Source: Ischnura elegans
Taxonomy: Eukaryota > Arthropoda > Insecta > Odonata > Coenagrionidae
Assembly (NCBI RefSeq): GCF_921293095.1
Contig: NC_060246.1
Coordinates: 11,798,001 to 11,862,000, forward strand
Length of the DNA: 64,000 nucleotides
Reading direction: 5' to 3'
In this document: positions 1-10,087 of the stretch, piece after piece
How positions within the stretch are numbered: the first letter of the stretch is position 1
How the letters are laid out: the number at the start of each line of letters is the position of its first letter
The notes under the pieces: model-generated
Told to the model about the DNA's origin: nothing
What the model saw: the letters and a program-made list of their open reading frames with translations, nothing else
Database searches by the model: none
Position numbers and translations under genes: made by a program

Positions 1-960
1 CAAAATATACTACAATGGAAAAACAAAATAAACCCTTTACATAACTTCAGGATAGAACTCCGTGAAAAAAATGCTAAAAATGCGAGTGTGCGCGCAGACG
101 TAACCCCCCCAGCCGCGATGTTTTAAATGATGCGTCGGGCCGGCTCCGGTCCGTACCGCTACAATACCAAAGTTTGAAAATTCTGTTTCGTGTTTTTTTA
201 TGTCCATGTTTCATGAAAATGTATGAAATACTTTTGACCTTGATCACCCCCCTGATGAACGGATGGCGCGACGAGTGATCACGTGAGTGCTAGCGGTAGC
301 GGGGGAAATGTTTCCGTTTCTGTTTGCAATTTTTGTTTGAAACAGGTGTGTCAAACTCCGCTACACTGCAAGGACGGAAAATTACTAGTAAAGAATTATC
401 TAAAGAACAAGAACTTATGGAAAGTAGTGGTTCTCAAAACCGACAAATGAGTGTCCGATATATTAGATCTTCACCAAATTAGGAAACGCGATCTCTTTGA
501 CGCGGGATTTGTATGAGGACAACGGTTGGGGCAGACGACGATGCCTGTGACACTGCAAATTGGAGGTATTGCGATCGATGGCCGATTGTTTGTCGAAATC
601 TTGTTCATCGGCTAAAAGACAAAGACACCAATATTTCGATTGAGTCATATCCACAATTCTAGGCGGATATTTATCTATTCTAACTGCTCACCGCTCACAC
701 CGTTTATCATGTCCATTGATAATAGTAATTAAGTGGTTAAAATTGAAGGACTAATGAATAACATGATATTTATTAGAGTGACCGGTAGCAATCCAGTGAA
801 GTAAATAACCGTGAGAATGCGGCCCCTTGGCCCATTGCAGTGAATAAAAATGGATATGGTAATAAATGGGCGAAGGGCGCGACGGTATATGCAGTAATCT
901 TAAGTACCTGATGGTTAGAAGTTGGTATTCGAGTGCTATCAGTGCCTTGTAGAAAGTCAC
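1..960. other. No gene recognised; left breakpoint of block A
   Basis: Bases 1-163 are unique to this side. From about 164 the sequence matches block B from 54132. I see no coding region with domain support here: the open frames are short and shared with block B only because the whole block is duplicated. No splice-bounded exon was found. Confidence 0.5.
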
Positions 961-964
961 GGAG

Positions 965-2290
965 TGTCTGAGTGTTAACATTAATACGAAGATTGACATT
1001 AGTACGCACGGAATAGAAAATATATTGAAATCGCTCAATCCAAATAAATCACTCGGTCCAGACGAAATCTCTTCTCGCGTATATAGAGAACTAGCGTCAG
1101 AAATTGCCCCCTTCTTGCAAGTAAATATTCAGTTAACCTATCAAGCAACACGAAGTGCCTAATGACTGGAAAATCGCTAACGTAAAGTACCCCACGGAAA
1201 GCTAATAATAAAACTGGAATCTTACGGTCTAGATCAGGGGTCTCCAAAATGCGTTCCGCGCACTCGTTTCAAGTAGCGCGCGATTCTCGCTCGTTTAACT
1301 CTGTGAGACGCCGCTAGGAGCATTATAGCGCTGCACTGCACGTCAAAGTCGCATTCAAGTGTTCGTAAATAAGAAATACGCCACAGGATTCTTCAGTAGG
1401 CGTTGGTATCGAATACTTCAGTCATTGGCAAATTTGATATCCGGTCCGCGGGGGGGATTCGGAACTTGGAATGTGGCCCTCGTGGCCTAGTAAATTGGAT
1501 ACCCCTGGTCTAGGCGAAGATGTCATTTCCTGGATGAGAGAACTTTTAAGCGGCCGCGTCCAAAGAGTAGTATTAAACGGTAGAGTCTCCAATGAGGTTA
1601 GAGTCACTTCTGGCGTTCCTCAGGGTAGTGTCATAGGCTCACCCCTATTCCATCTTGATATAAACGACATCGGCGAAGTAGAAGACAGTAAGTTACGATT
1701 ATTTGCAGACGACGCTGTAGTTCACATAAAAATCCGGTCCAGCAAAGATAGGGATGGACTAACGAATGACCTTGATGCTATCCAAGCGTGGTGCGATGCA
1801 TGGCAGTTAGAATTAAATTTGAAAAAATGCGTAGTAATGAATTTCTGGAAGAAGAATAACTCCCTACAACGTATCTATATCATTCGGGGCGCCCAATTAA
1901 AGGCAGTTGAATCCGTGAAATATCTAGGAGTTAGATACAATAATAATCTATCGTGGAATAAACATATTCGGGAAATAACAGGTCAAGCTAATCGTAAAAT
2001 GGATTTTGTGGAAAGAATATTACGTAAGTGCGACAACAATGTGAGAGAAATTAGTTACATTTCAATCGTTAGACTCTATTTATAATACGCCGCCAGTGTT
2101 TGGGACCCTCATGAAAAAGGGTTAGTAACAGAATTAGAACAGTGCAAAGAAGAGCTGACAGGTAAAGTCACTTTCAAAATCGTTCCCCACGGCCAGCGCC
2201 AGCAACTACGTTTTCCGATGAGCTCGAACTTCGGGTATTGCCTATGCCTTCTATGCCTGGAAAGGGTCAGTTTGACTTACTGTCACCGAC
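965..2290 (+). mobile_element. Non-LTR retrotransposon relic (CR1/Jockey-like reverse transcriptase), copy A
   Basis: Fragments of a LINE reverse transcriptase read on the plus strand. The longest open piece, after the nested hAT element, runs to 2085 and shows GVPQGSVIGSPLF, then the catalytic FADDA box near 1700, then the WCDAWQLELNLKKC thumb region. The piece near 990-1130 matches the fingers region (LNPNKSLGPDE). Near 2090 a stop interrupts the usual YAASVWDP motif. About 277 bp containing the FKKAFDKVPHG motif, still present in block B, are deleted at 1185/1186. Dead element; the exact clade is uncertain. Confidence 0.85.
1235..1507. mobile_element. hAT-type non-autonomous element nested in the LINE, copy A
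   Basis: The ends are inverted repeats: CAGGGGTCTCCAA at the left and, reverse-complemented, CAGGGGTATCCAA at the right. It splits the LINE reading frame. The flanking octamers GTCTAGAT (1227-1234) and GTCTAGGC (1508-1515) are an imperfect 8-bp target duplication, the hAT length. It is 273 bp long with no transposase. The same insertion is in block B at 55480-55752. Confidence 0.85.
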
Positions 2291-2291
2291 C

Positions 2292-2380
2292 GTCGGGGAA
2301 GTCCAACATTCTTTGTGACTTGATGAAGAAGTGGCCAGCCTTTCATTCAGCCCTCCAACATTCTTTGTGACTTCCCCGAC
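2292..2380. repeat. Hairpin arms with expanded loop, copy A
   Basis: GTCGGGGAAGTC (2292-2303) and GACTTCCCCGAC (2369-2380) are perfect inverted repeats just past the LINE coding relic. In block B the arms are only 13 nt apart. In A the loop has grown by about 50 bp, including a duplicated CCAACATTCTTTGTGACTT. Confidence 0.6.
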
Positions 2381-2876
2381 TCCTGGTGCCAGAATACAAA
2401 GTTCTCAGTGACGCGCCCTGACAGTATTCTGGTCTGACAATGAGTAGTCTGGCTCGCACTAAAAATACCGAGACGTTACTGCGTCGCAAATAACCTTCTA
2501 TATAATGCCTTTGACACATTATTATCAAAATCTATTAATGAATATTGCCCTATTTTTTAAGTATTTTAAACACTCTGATATTTACTCTGGGGCATTCATT
2601 ATTCCTTAGCATTTTCTTGGGATATACATTATCCTACAATTTTCTACGCGTCTCATCGAGCGATAAATATAAATTACTAATGTGTAATAAATTATTATGT
2701 TTACTTCGGGATGATATTCATTCCAGTCGCTACTATAATTTCCATAAGCAAATATTTAAGCAATGCTTAATATATCCTGGTATCAGTAAGTAATTAACTA
2801 ACATCTGCATGTTGATCGAAAGTTCGTATGTCTTGATAGTCATTAAGGAGAGATTAAATAATCTTAATAGTTATTA

Positions 2877-3083
2877 AAGAGAGAAATATGGGTGTATGCC
2901 GCGTGATGTATCGGTATTGCCCCGAAATTTCGCGACCGACTGCTGGCCTCTTCTTCAAGGGAATGGGAAAGGCTGGCCACTTCTCCATGAAAACCATTCC
3001 CTTGAAGAAGTGGCCAGAAGGTGGTCATGAAACGACGGGACAGTTCCGATACAACACGCGGCATACACCCGTAGGTCTCTCTT
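2877..3083. mobile_element. Foldback element, copy A
   Basis: The 207-bp segment is nearly one long inverted repeat. The left arm starts AAGAGAGAAATATGGGTGTA and the right arm ends as its near complement, with further pairing of the GGGTGTATGCCGCGTG region and of TGGCC/GAAG blocks toward the centre. Two overlapping open frames on opposite strands here are a by-product of this symmetry, not genes. It is also present in block B at 57148-57354. No target duplication was clear. Confidence 0.7.
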
Positions 3084-3118
3084 CAATCACCATGAGCCGC
3101 GAAATTTTTAATCAAGTC

Positions 3119-3449
3119 CAGAGGCGCAGCGAGGGGTGGGGTATGAGGGAAAATCCCCGCCCCCCCACCCCCAGAGCGCAGTTAAATTTGAAGTTTAATC
3201 CATTTTACTTAATTCAATTGATGTTACTAATAAAGTATAGTACTATTAGGGTCGGATAATAATAATTAATAAAATATCCCTCACAAAGCAGTAAAACTCA
3301 CTATTTTGAACCATTTATCTTAAAACTCCGCAATTTATTAATCTCGCACCAACCGCTTATCCTGGTGGGTATACCATACCCCCACACACCCCGGTATTAG
3401 TTGCACCTAAACCACCGCCCCCAAGCAATAAATCCTGGCTGCGCCCCTG
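3119..3449. mobile_element. hAT-type MITE of the CAGNGGCGCAGC family, copy A
   Basis: Terminal inverted repeats CAGAGGCGCAGC at the left and CAGGGGCGCAGC (reverse complement of the right end). Flanked by ATCAAGTC (3111-3118) and ATAAAGTC (3450-3457), an 8-bp target duplication with one mismatch. It is 331 bp, G-rich at one end and C-rich at the other. It is in reverse orientation to its relatives at 37058-37360 and 38113-38414. Confidence 0.85.
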
Positions 3450-3477
3450 ATAAAGTCTAAATAGTTATAATATAATA

Positions 3478-3610
3478 TATTTTGAATGCACTTAACTACT
3501 GAACACAACTGTGCAAAGTTTCAATTTCCGCACTCAAAAAAATCGATTTTGAGGTTATTTCGATTTCAGCCGACTGTGCGACGGGGAAATTCCGATACAT
3601 TAACTCACAA
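3478..3610 (+). repeat. Dispersed repeat D, copy A
   Basis: The stretch containing CCGCACTCAAAAAAATCGAT and the GACTGTGCGACGGGGAAATT motif matches, in reverse orientation, the segment at 19835-19960. It is also present in block B near 57712-57848. Its class is not recognised. Confidence 0.55.
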
Positions 3611-4339
3611 TCTTAATGCCACGCTGATGTTGCTCGTACTAATTTTCTTAAAAAACACTGAACAGTACTTTTCTTCGGGTTTTCCCGAAAAAGAAAAGGA
3701 CAACACTTTCTACGACGCACTGTGGCCTAAATACCTGCCATTTTACTCAATGCCCATAAATATCTCACTGATTCTTTCATAGAAAAATTATATTTAACTT
3801 ATATAAAGAAATGCAAGCCAATCCGATTGCTCATATTAAAATGTACTTAATGCAAAAATTTCCTTTTCTCATAAAACAATTACCTCACCGGTAGTCTTTG
3901 CCAAGTAAGTAATTAAAATACTCTCTCATATTTTCTACTTACACGATGGGATTAAATTGCGGTATTCAAAGCGAAGGTACCACTTGAATTTCTAATAGAC
4001 TAAAACTTGGGGAGTAACTGCTAATTCACTTGTAAACATTGAAAATACTTCGTCACCAACACGAGTGAAGGCGAGCATGGATGATGGTAACCGTGACACA
4101 AACCACAATATTACATTGGGGCATATCTTTGCGTATTATTTTTCACGAGGCGATTTGGAGAAAAAAATATTGGAGTATTATGCTCGAAATGCTCCGAAAC
4201 CCTTATTTGTACTGTGTGTGCTGTATAAATTTACCAAAGGACTCGCATGTTCCTCTATCTTCCTCTCGCGATGGGTTACTCGCCGGAAAAATCCATAAAT
4301 TCTTCTCCGCACTCTTCGATGGTGGAATGGTTTGGCTCT

Positions 4340-4340
<1 letters not shown>

Positions 4341-4371
<31 letters not shown>
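4341..4371 (+). repeat. 31-base poly-G tract (block A only)
   Basis: Thirty-one consecutive G, then T and GGGGG. The matching site in block B (around 58560-58575) is a short mixed G-rich stretch. Polyglycine open frames through it are artefacts. Confidence 0.95.
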
Positions 4372-4372
<1 letters not shown>

Positions 4373-4969
4373 GGGGGTTCACGGGGCTTCCTTACCTTTG
4401 AAATCATACTTGGGGCTCTTGGCTAGGGTTAAAGAAGTTGCACCAATGGTACAGCCTAATCAAGTCAAATTGATCCCCATTGGACAAGGAACGCGTAAGG
4501 AATATGCAAAGGTCAACTACGGAGAATAACGGAGACGGCTGGACCGGGTACGTGGACCGACTTTTGAAAGTGACTGTACGTGAAAGGTGGTTACGATAGT
4601 CCTGTTCTTGTAACTGACCTCTTAGATAAACTCGGGAATTTCTGTCAGACCGTAGATTGAAAAATAGACTAAACCTTTTAGATTAATTCAAGAGCGGTGT
4701 CTTTTCTAACGAAGTTAGCCATATCTTAAGGCCGCCTACGTACTACGGAAGATCGGATCAAATGAATAAAATAAGAGAGGTAGTTTGTCTTTTTTCAACG
4801 ATCAATAAGAGATTATAACGGCAGCGAGAAAACTCATAAATAGATTAGATGACTTGTTCTGTAGCCCACTAACCTATGTAAAACTAATGCATGTTTCTTA
4901 ATTTTATTATTATTTGTAACAGCATATGGTAGCATAACTTGTTAGTATGCGTGACGCCTTTTTTAATGT

Positions 4970-5071
4970 GTTGTGTGCATGCGGGAGTCCAATTGCATGC
5001 TGCATGCTGGAAATTGATCATCCCCTGCCAAACACCCCAGAGATGGCTCGAAGGGAATTAAGTATATGTAA
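4970..5071 (+). mobile_element. LINE 3'-end relic, copy A
   Basis: A conserved segment (ATTGATCATCCCCTGCCAAA, then AGATGGCTCGAAGGGAATTA) recurs at 59189-59292 and 14594-14685. In block B it runs into TTATGTAGATGTA, the kind of tail at the 3' ends of the minus-strand LINE copies at 16768 and 49428. I infer it is a 3' UTR fragment. The open frame across it (4947-5228) has no recognisable domain. Confidence 0.55.
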
Positions 5072-5559
5072 GAATGAAGTTATTAATGCTGTTAGCAGCA
5101 CTAACGTCACCGTTAAATTTCCAAAAAGTCCTCTAATATCGCCCATATTCGATGCCGTGTATGCCCAGAAGCAACTTTATTACTATAATATTCGAGAATA
5201 TTTTCAATCTAACACTTCAGTAGCATGAGATGCGTCTACATTACGCAGTGATTAGTTACCTTTTTTAAATAATATTCCGTAATCATGAGTCCCCTTTAAA
5301 TAGCTACTACGGCTTGAAATTATGACATATGAAAGCGTTTTTTTTTCGTGAAAAACCAGAAAGAAAGAGAATGCAGCGATTTCCAGCACAGAAGCAGAAT
5401 ACTAGGTCCTCACTAATGGTAAAAAAGAATATACTAATCTAATATTCTCCATGAATTAACTGGAAATATGATTTGTGTACTCATTACCTTCAATGATAAC
5501 CAGCCTGCTCAGAAAATTGCAATGAATAAAACTAGAACTAAACATATTGATGCACTTCT
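5072..5559. other. No feature recognised
   Basis: AT-rich sequence shared with block B. I see no coding, structural or terminal-repeat signal. Confidence 0.5.
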
Positions 5560-6150
5560 TCGTTAAAATTATTTAAATATGATCAACGACCATATGAAGT
5601 TCACAATGCAGTTGGAGGAAGACGGAGAACTTTCACTTTTGGGCGTCATCGTGGAAAAGAGGGACAGTGGATCACCATGGACATCTCCTAATCACTCAGC
5701 ACAAATAAATGGAGTGATGAGCACCTTGAGTTACCGCTCCAACAAAAGCATCGACCAAAACAACTTTGCTGAAGAAAGGCGGAAACTAGAGGCCATTCTA
5801 TGGGGAAATGAATTCGACGACAGAATTATCTGACCAGCATTTAATAAGGTAATGAAAAGGAATGAGAAGGACAAATAAACTGAGCGACCGAAAGAAAGCC
5901 TACAGCACATAAAGTGGACGACGACAGATTTGGAAATATCCTAAGGACATGTTAGATAAGGACAATCTTCTCTCCTCACGTGCAGATAAAAAATGTCTTT
6001 AAACCCGTCAAGGACAGAGCTCCACTACAAGTCGAAGGGGTCTGCCGGATCCCTTGTAAAACCTTTGGGAAGAACTACATCGGCGAAACACGCGGATCAG
6101 TGAGAACACGCCAGGAGGAACTGGAGAGAGCAATCAGACTGGGGTAGTCA
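5560..6150 (+). mobile_element. Penelope-like element relic, plus strand, copy A
   Basis: The frame from 5579 reads NDHMKFTMQLEEDGELSLLG, the end of a Penelope-type reverse transcriptase, followed by HSAQINGVMSTL, where these elements carry HPAQK-like residues. After stops, the region near 6010-6140 reads in pieces like the start of a GIY-YIG endonuclease (NYIGE, then a TRQEELERA-like helix). Several stops and frame changes make it dead. It lies tail-to-tail with the minus-strand Penelope-like relic. Confidence 0.75.
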
Positions 6151-6250
6151 ACCAAGTCCACGGTAAACTTGATTGTTTCAGGCTAAACTTGGTGAAAATC
6201 CATTCTGAACAATAAAAAGTTATGGTACTTTTAAACACGATTTATTCAAT

Positions 6251-6284
6251 GCGACCGGTTTCTTCGCAGAGGCGACATCATCAG
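6251..6284 (-). other. Hammerhead-like RNA core in the Penelope-like 3' region, copy A
   Basis: On the minus strand CTGATGA (6284-6278) is followed by a short stem (TCGC/GCGA with a 4-nt loop), then GAAA and CCGGTC. This order resembles the conserved core of hammerhead ribozymes known in Penelope-like elements. A closing stem I is not convincing, so function is unproven. The hairpin is identical in block B. Confidence 0.35.
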
Positions 6285-6766
6285 GTTCAGGAATCGTTAT
6301 AATAACAGTTATTTTGTTGTTGTTTATCTGGTTGCTATTACGCGTTGGTAGGGGAGGGTTGCGTTGGGGTTGGAGCGTTGCTCAGCTTCAGGGGAATTTC
6401 CAAGAGGGGGAATAGTTGACAAAAATATTTTCATTTGCTAAAATTCCATTCGTGATGTGCTTCCTTATCTCCAATTCCTCCAAGCAGTCCATCCTTCTTC
6501 CCTTTTTCTCAAGGTGGAGAATTTCCGGAACAAAATCGCTCCTGTGGTCACTCTCCCATAAGTGTTTCGCGAAATGAGATTTGTCTATCTCCCCGTTTCT
6601 CAAATGCCTTCCGTGTTCCTCTGTTCTTAATCGGAACGAACGTCCAGTCTGGCCTATGTAACATGTCTCACAATCACTGCACTTGAGTCTGTTATTGCCA
6701 CTGCTATCATTTATGCCAATTCTATCTTTCGCATCGCATAATAACTCCCTTAAGTTAGATGTGTTA

Positions 6767-6888
6767 TCCCCTATGAAAAAATTGTATAAACCTGTTTCAA
6801 AATTTTATACAATTTATACAATTGCCATGGCAATGTATAAGATTGTATAAAATTTTGAAACAGGTTTATACAATTTTTTCATAGGGGA
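6767..6888. mobile_element. Palindromic MITE with TA duplication (block A only)
   Basis: A 122-bp near-perfect palindrome. The terminal arms start TCCCCTATGAAAAAATTGTA and pair over about 47 bp, and the centre is GCCATGGC. Flanked by TA on both sides (6765-6766, 6889-6890), as for Tc1/mariner-type elements. Block B near 60990 lacks it, giving an empty-site comparison, though B has two extra T at the site. It has no coding capacity. Confidence 0.9.
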
Positions 6889-7079
6889 TAATATGCAATT
6901 TTAAATTCTTCTCTGGGAAAAAGGTTTGCGGGTGCCTGTGATATATTTCCGTAATAACTCAGCTTGCACCATTTCATTCAGGTACTAGAAAAATTACCCT
7001 TGGGATTAAAAAGACCGAGGCTATGTCCCAATAGCGATGTTATGTCACCCAAAATAATAAAAAATCAAATACATAAGAA

Positions 7080-7670
7080 AGCGATGAAAAGCATTTGGCA
7101 AGTACAGACTAAACTGGGTGTCAAGTGTAATTTCAGGAGACAGATTAGAACAAAATAGCATCGGATGTGACCGAGAAATCAGAGGACGAGAGTCAGAAGA
7201 ACTTGAGCAGTAGGCCATTGGAAGCAGCTGAAGAAATTCTTGGGAGAAGGAAAATCATCAGAATGGATCACGCAAAAAGTCTTGAATCTCACTGAAGGCA
7301 CCACTGAAGTGCAAGAATACTTAAGCTGAGGAATGCTAAATGAGAAAAAGGAACGATATTTGTCATAAATCCAGGGAGACCAGAGGAACGTGGTCGGGAA
7401 TATAAAAACATCGTGTGCATGGAAAAGTAGAGGCTCGCTATGGGAACCTCCTCTAATAATGAGCATAAGTGACAAAAACGGAGAACTTGTGACTGATGAC
7501 GAATAAAAGTGAAGACATGGATTGAATATCTATATGAGATGTGTATAGGAGGGCAACTAAGTACGAAATCAATTTAAATCGACATCGATTATTAAATATT
7601 CGAGTGTAGCAAAAAATAGCATTAAACTGGGAAAACAAACATTGGAAGAGGTCGACCAGTTTATCACCAA
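7080..7670 (+). mobile_element. LINE ORF2 relic, part before the reverse transcriptase, copy A
   Basis: Stop-interrupted plus-strand frames read like the linker between endonuclease and reverse transcriptase of a LINE (for example ISDKNGELVTDDE). Near 7590-7670 there is a short run equivalent to GKQTLEEVDQF, which occurs again near 8100-8150, so two fragments of one family seem to be joined. The same segment is in block B at about 61170-61800. Confidence 0.6.
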
Positions 7671-7817
7671 ATTACTTTAATCGTGTTCTTCCTTGAATTA
7701 TTTGACGCAGCAGTCCTGTGGATTGGAATTCCATGCTTAGAATTTTGAATGAAGTTAATTAACAATGACATGTGAATGATTCAAATTCGTTTAAAAAAAA
7801 CAAGTAGGGGTGATACA

Positions 7818-8401
7818 GTATAGGGCCCAGCTATGAAGAATTGGGAACAATGTCAAGTGATCTGAGGCTGTGTTATTTATCCCGTAATTTTCACAGTTTA
7901 CAAATAAAAAGGCACCGATTGCATCGAGGAAAAAATTGGGACTTTACATGGATGAATATCCACGAGGAGAAATTAGCTCACGCTTAAAATATATACATAA
8001 TTGAAAAAGAGTCTAATAAAAAAGGGTAGAACAAAGACGACCAATGCCATCTGAAAATCACCATCAGTTATTAGAGTGTAGCAAACGACAGGAAGTCAAG
8101 AAAAGTATTAAACAGGGGAAACAAACATTTGAAGAGGTGGAGCAGTTCAAATATTTCGGAGGCAGAATAACAAGGTGTACAAACAAGAGAGAAATAATCA
8201 GTAGAACAGCCCAGGCGAAGCGAACTTTTCAGAAAAAATATTGCACCAATTTGCTTATAAAAGCAGGAAATTTTATTATGAAGTTTGGAAACCTTCTATC
8301 AGGCTTACAATTCGAGTGCGCTTCTCTATGACATTGACAGCAGTGGAGAAACTGATGGTTATTTGGCTGTATGAAAATTTAATGGATCGTTCGAGTGAGG
8401 A
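7818..8401. other. Segment present in A, deleted in B
   Basis: Block B passes directly from the sequence matching 7817 to that matching 8402 (junction near 61930). The segment carries the start of the LINE fragment at 8040-8640, so a deletion in B is simpler than an insertion in A. Confidence 0.75.
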
Positions 8402-8640
8402 CTGCGGGATTCCTCAGAAGAGTGGGAGAGAGTAGAAGCCTAGTCAATACTTATAGTAGAATACACACCATTATAATCGAACATATCTTGAAAAACTGAT
8501 CTTGATGGCTTGATTAAAGCAATCCTCGACGGGCAAGTGGATGTTAAGAGCGGAAAAGTAAGACCTCTGATTTCGTATTTAAAGAACTAGAAATGAAGAA
8601 AATGAAAGTGCATTAGAGAGATTCCATCGCCCTCCACGAG
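8040..8640 (+). mobile_element. LINE reverse transcriptase C-terminal relic, copy A
   Basis: The frame from 8044 contains VEQFKYFGGRITRCTNKREI, the usual VEQFKYLG region, followed by an AKRTF helix. After stops, pieces equivalent to the HILK...LIKAIL tail appear near 8480-8560. No catalytic motifs remain, so it is dead. Only the tail survives in block B (61930-62165). Confidence 0.7.
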
Positions 8641-8963
8641 ACATGATTAAATAAATATATATTATAATGAACCTCTCAACATTTACGTGAAGTATGTAAA
8701 TTTACAACAGCTCTCATTCTTACTAGTTGCCTACATAATCACGGAGATTCATACCAGCTAACAGCTGAGGATTCGTAGCATAAAATACAACAATAAAAGA
8801 GTAAATGATGAAACATCGAAATAAAAGTAATCACTGAATAAGTTAATATTTGCGCACCGCACAGGAATTAGTTCCCTATCTAGCTACCAATACATACAAA
8901 GAGAAGCAGACGATCTATATATATTCAAAGGCCCATCAAATGAAGTGAATAATATTGACTCAC

Positions 8964-9062
8964 CATATTCCTTTAGCCTTCCTCTGAAACCTCATCGGAA
9001 TGCCCCATTCAACCCCAACCGTTTCACGGAAGTGATCCACTACCCCGATATTAAACGAGGAC
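8964..9062 (-). CDS. Candidate internal coding exon of an unknown gene, copy A
   Basis: Minus-strand acceptor CTTTTATTTTCAG, then 99 nt, then donor GTGAGT. One frame is open throughout (one base completing a codon, 32 codons, two bases left over) and reads SSFNIGVVDHFRETVGVEWG and on to RKAKGIW. Block B keeps the splice sites, length and frame, with one Ser-to-Tyr change and one synonymous change. The exon lies downstream of the small minus-strand gene at 10088-10393, but its phase does not join directly to either exon of that gene. It may belong to a longer isoform or a separate gene. The family is not recognised. Confidence 0.55.
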
Positions 9063-10087
9063 CTGAAAATAAAAGTTAGCATTAAAGGCTAGCAATATTC
9101 AGCACACTTTACATGGAGCAAAAATTAAAGATTATGTTGATATTAAAGGCTACAACAAATTATCATACTACCGACCACAAAATTGAAATAAATGGAAAAA
9201 AGAAAGTGCCAAGTGAAGTACTGTAAATCCAATTATGATCCCTAATATTCTATTACTTTTCCTCATTGTATAATTATACGACCAATTATTGCGGAGCGGC
9301 TTTGGAATGAGAGATGCATGTCTTAACGAAATAAGTTGATTGCAATCTCCTAGGCTCACTCAAAATATATGCCGATATATCAAGGACTTTTCCGAATGCC
9401 CCGTAGAAACTTATATTACGTGGAATAACTCGCCATTCAGATACCAATTAGAGAACTTTTTTAAAGGATGAATAAGGGTTCCTGGCTAATACTTTAGAAA
9501 TCGCGGATGGAAGCTTTATTTTGAAATTTCACGTTCTATCACAATGAAAAACGAAGCACCGTGGCTGGCATGAAATACACTGTTCCACATCCTCATTTAA
9601 TACCTTATATTTACAGTCACTGCGATAAAATTCATCATTTTAACCTGCGTTAAAATGTAACTAATCTGCTGAAGTAATAGAAGTAAGCTACCGGATTGCC
9701 GTAAGGATCATATTTCCTGCAATCAATCCGTTATCTTTGATGTCCTAAAACCACGATAAATGTAAAGATAAAACCACCCACAGGTTACTTACTCATTTCA
9801 AATGTCGACACTTCATAATGGAATGCAATTTTCACAATTTACGCTTAGCACACTCGGAAAAAATTGTTACGTACTTAGTCAAGTGGCCAACGAGAAGAAT
9901 GATCGAGTATTTGCTCTGGCAACAAATCAAGTACGCGATATAGTCCATTGCCGATATACTTTTCATAAAATCTCGAAAAAATTCAATTCTTAGGTCACAA
10001 GATAGAGACTAAAATCAGTACGCCAGTAACCGGCGAGGGTATTTCCCTATCACTAGCGTTCTCTAAAAAAACTATCCTGACACTAAC
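9063..10087. other. Intergenic or intronic DNA, no firm feature
   Basis: Minus-strand open frames of about 63 codons (9168-9359, with one hydrophobic stretch) and the 9802-9993 region are shared with block B. The copies are too similar for this to indicate coding. A minus-strand donor GTAAGT lies at about 9796, but no frame is open across a matching exon. Confidence 0.4.

Larger units (their letters stand above)
6225..7000 (-). mobile_element. Penelope-like element relic with GIY-YIG endonuclease, minus strand, copy A
   Basis: The minus-strand frame ending at 6388 holds the C-terminal part of a Penelope-type protein: a cysteine pair and YIGQTGRSFRLRTEEH, the second half of the GIY-YIG nuclease, then a helical tail. 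The GIY residues seen in the block B copy are changed here, and the palindromic MITE at 6767-6888 interrupts the region upstream. Beyond the stop lies a C-rich 3' region and a conserved hairpin (6251-6284). Confidence 0.8.

Noticed and set aside
2864-3259. Overlapping frames of 66 and 123 codons on opposite strands
   Set aside because: They lie in the foldback element, whose symmetry produces mirror frames.
4081-4529. Open frames with a long polyglycine run
   Set aside because: They exist only because of the 31-G tract. Block B has no such frame and no domain is present.
4947-5228. 93-codon frame shared by both blocks
   Set aside because: It contains a LINE 3'-end relic, and the copies are too similar for conservation to mean coding.
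9168-9359. 63-codon minus-strand frame with a hydrophobic segment, also in block B
   Set aside because: It has no ATG at the start and no clear acceptor, and similarity is no higher than in flanking DNA.
9802-9993. 63-codon plus-strand frame kept in both blocks
   Set aside because: No domain or splice context. The minus strand is equally open in part, so it is probably chance.
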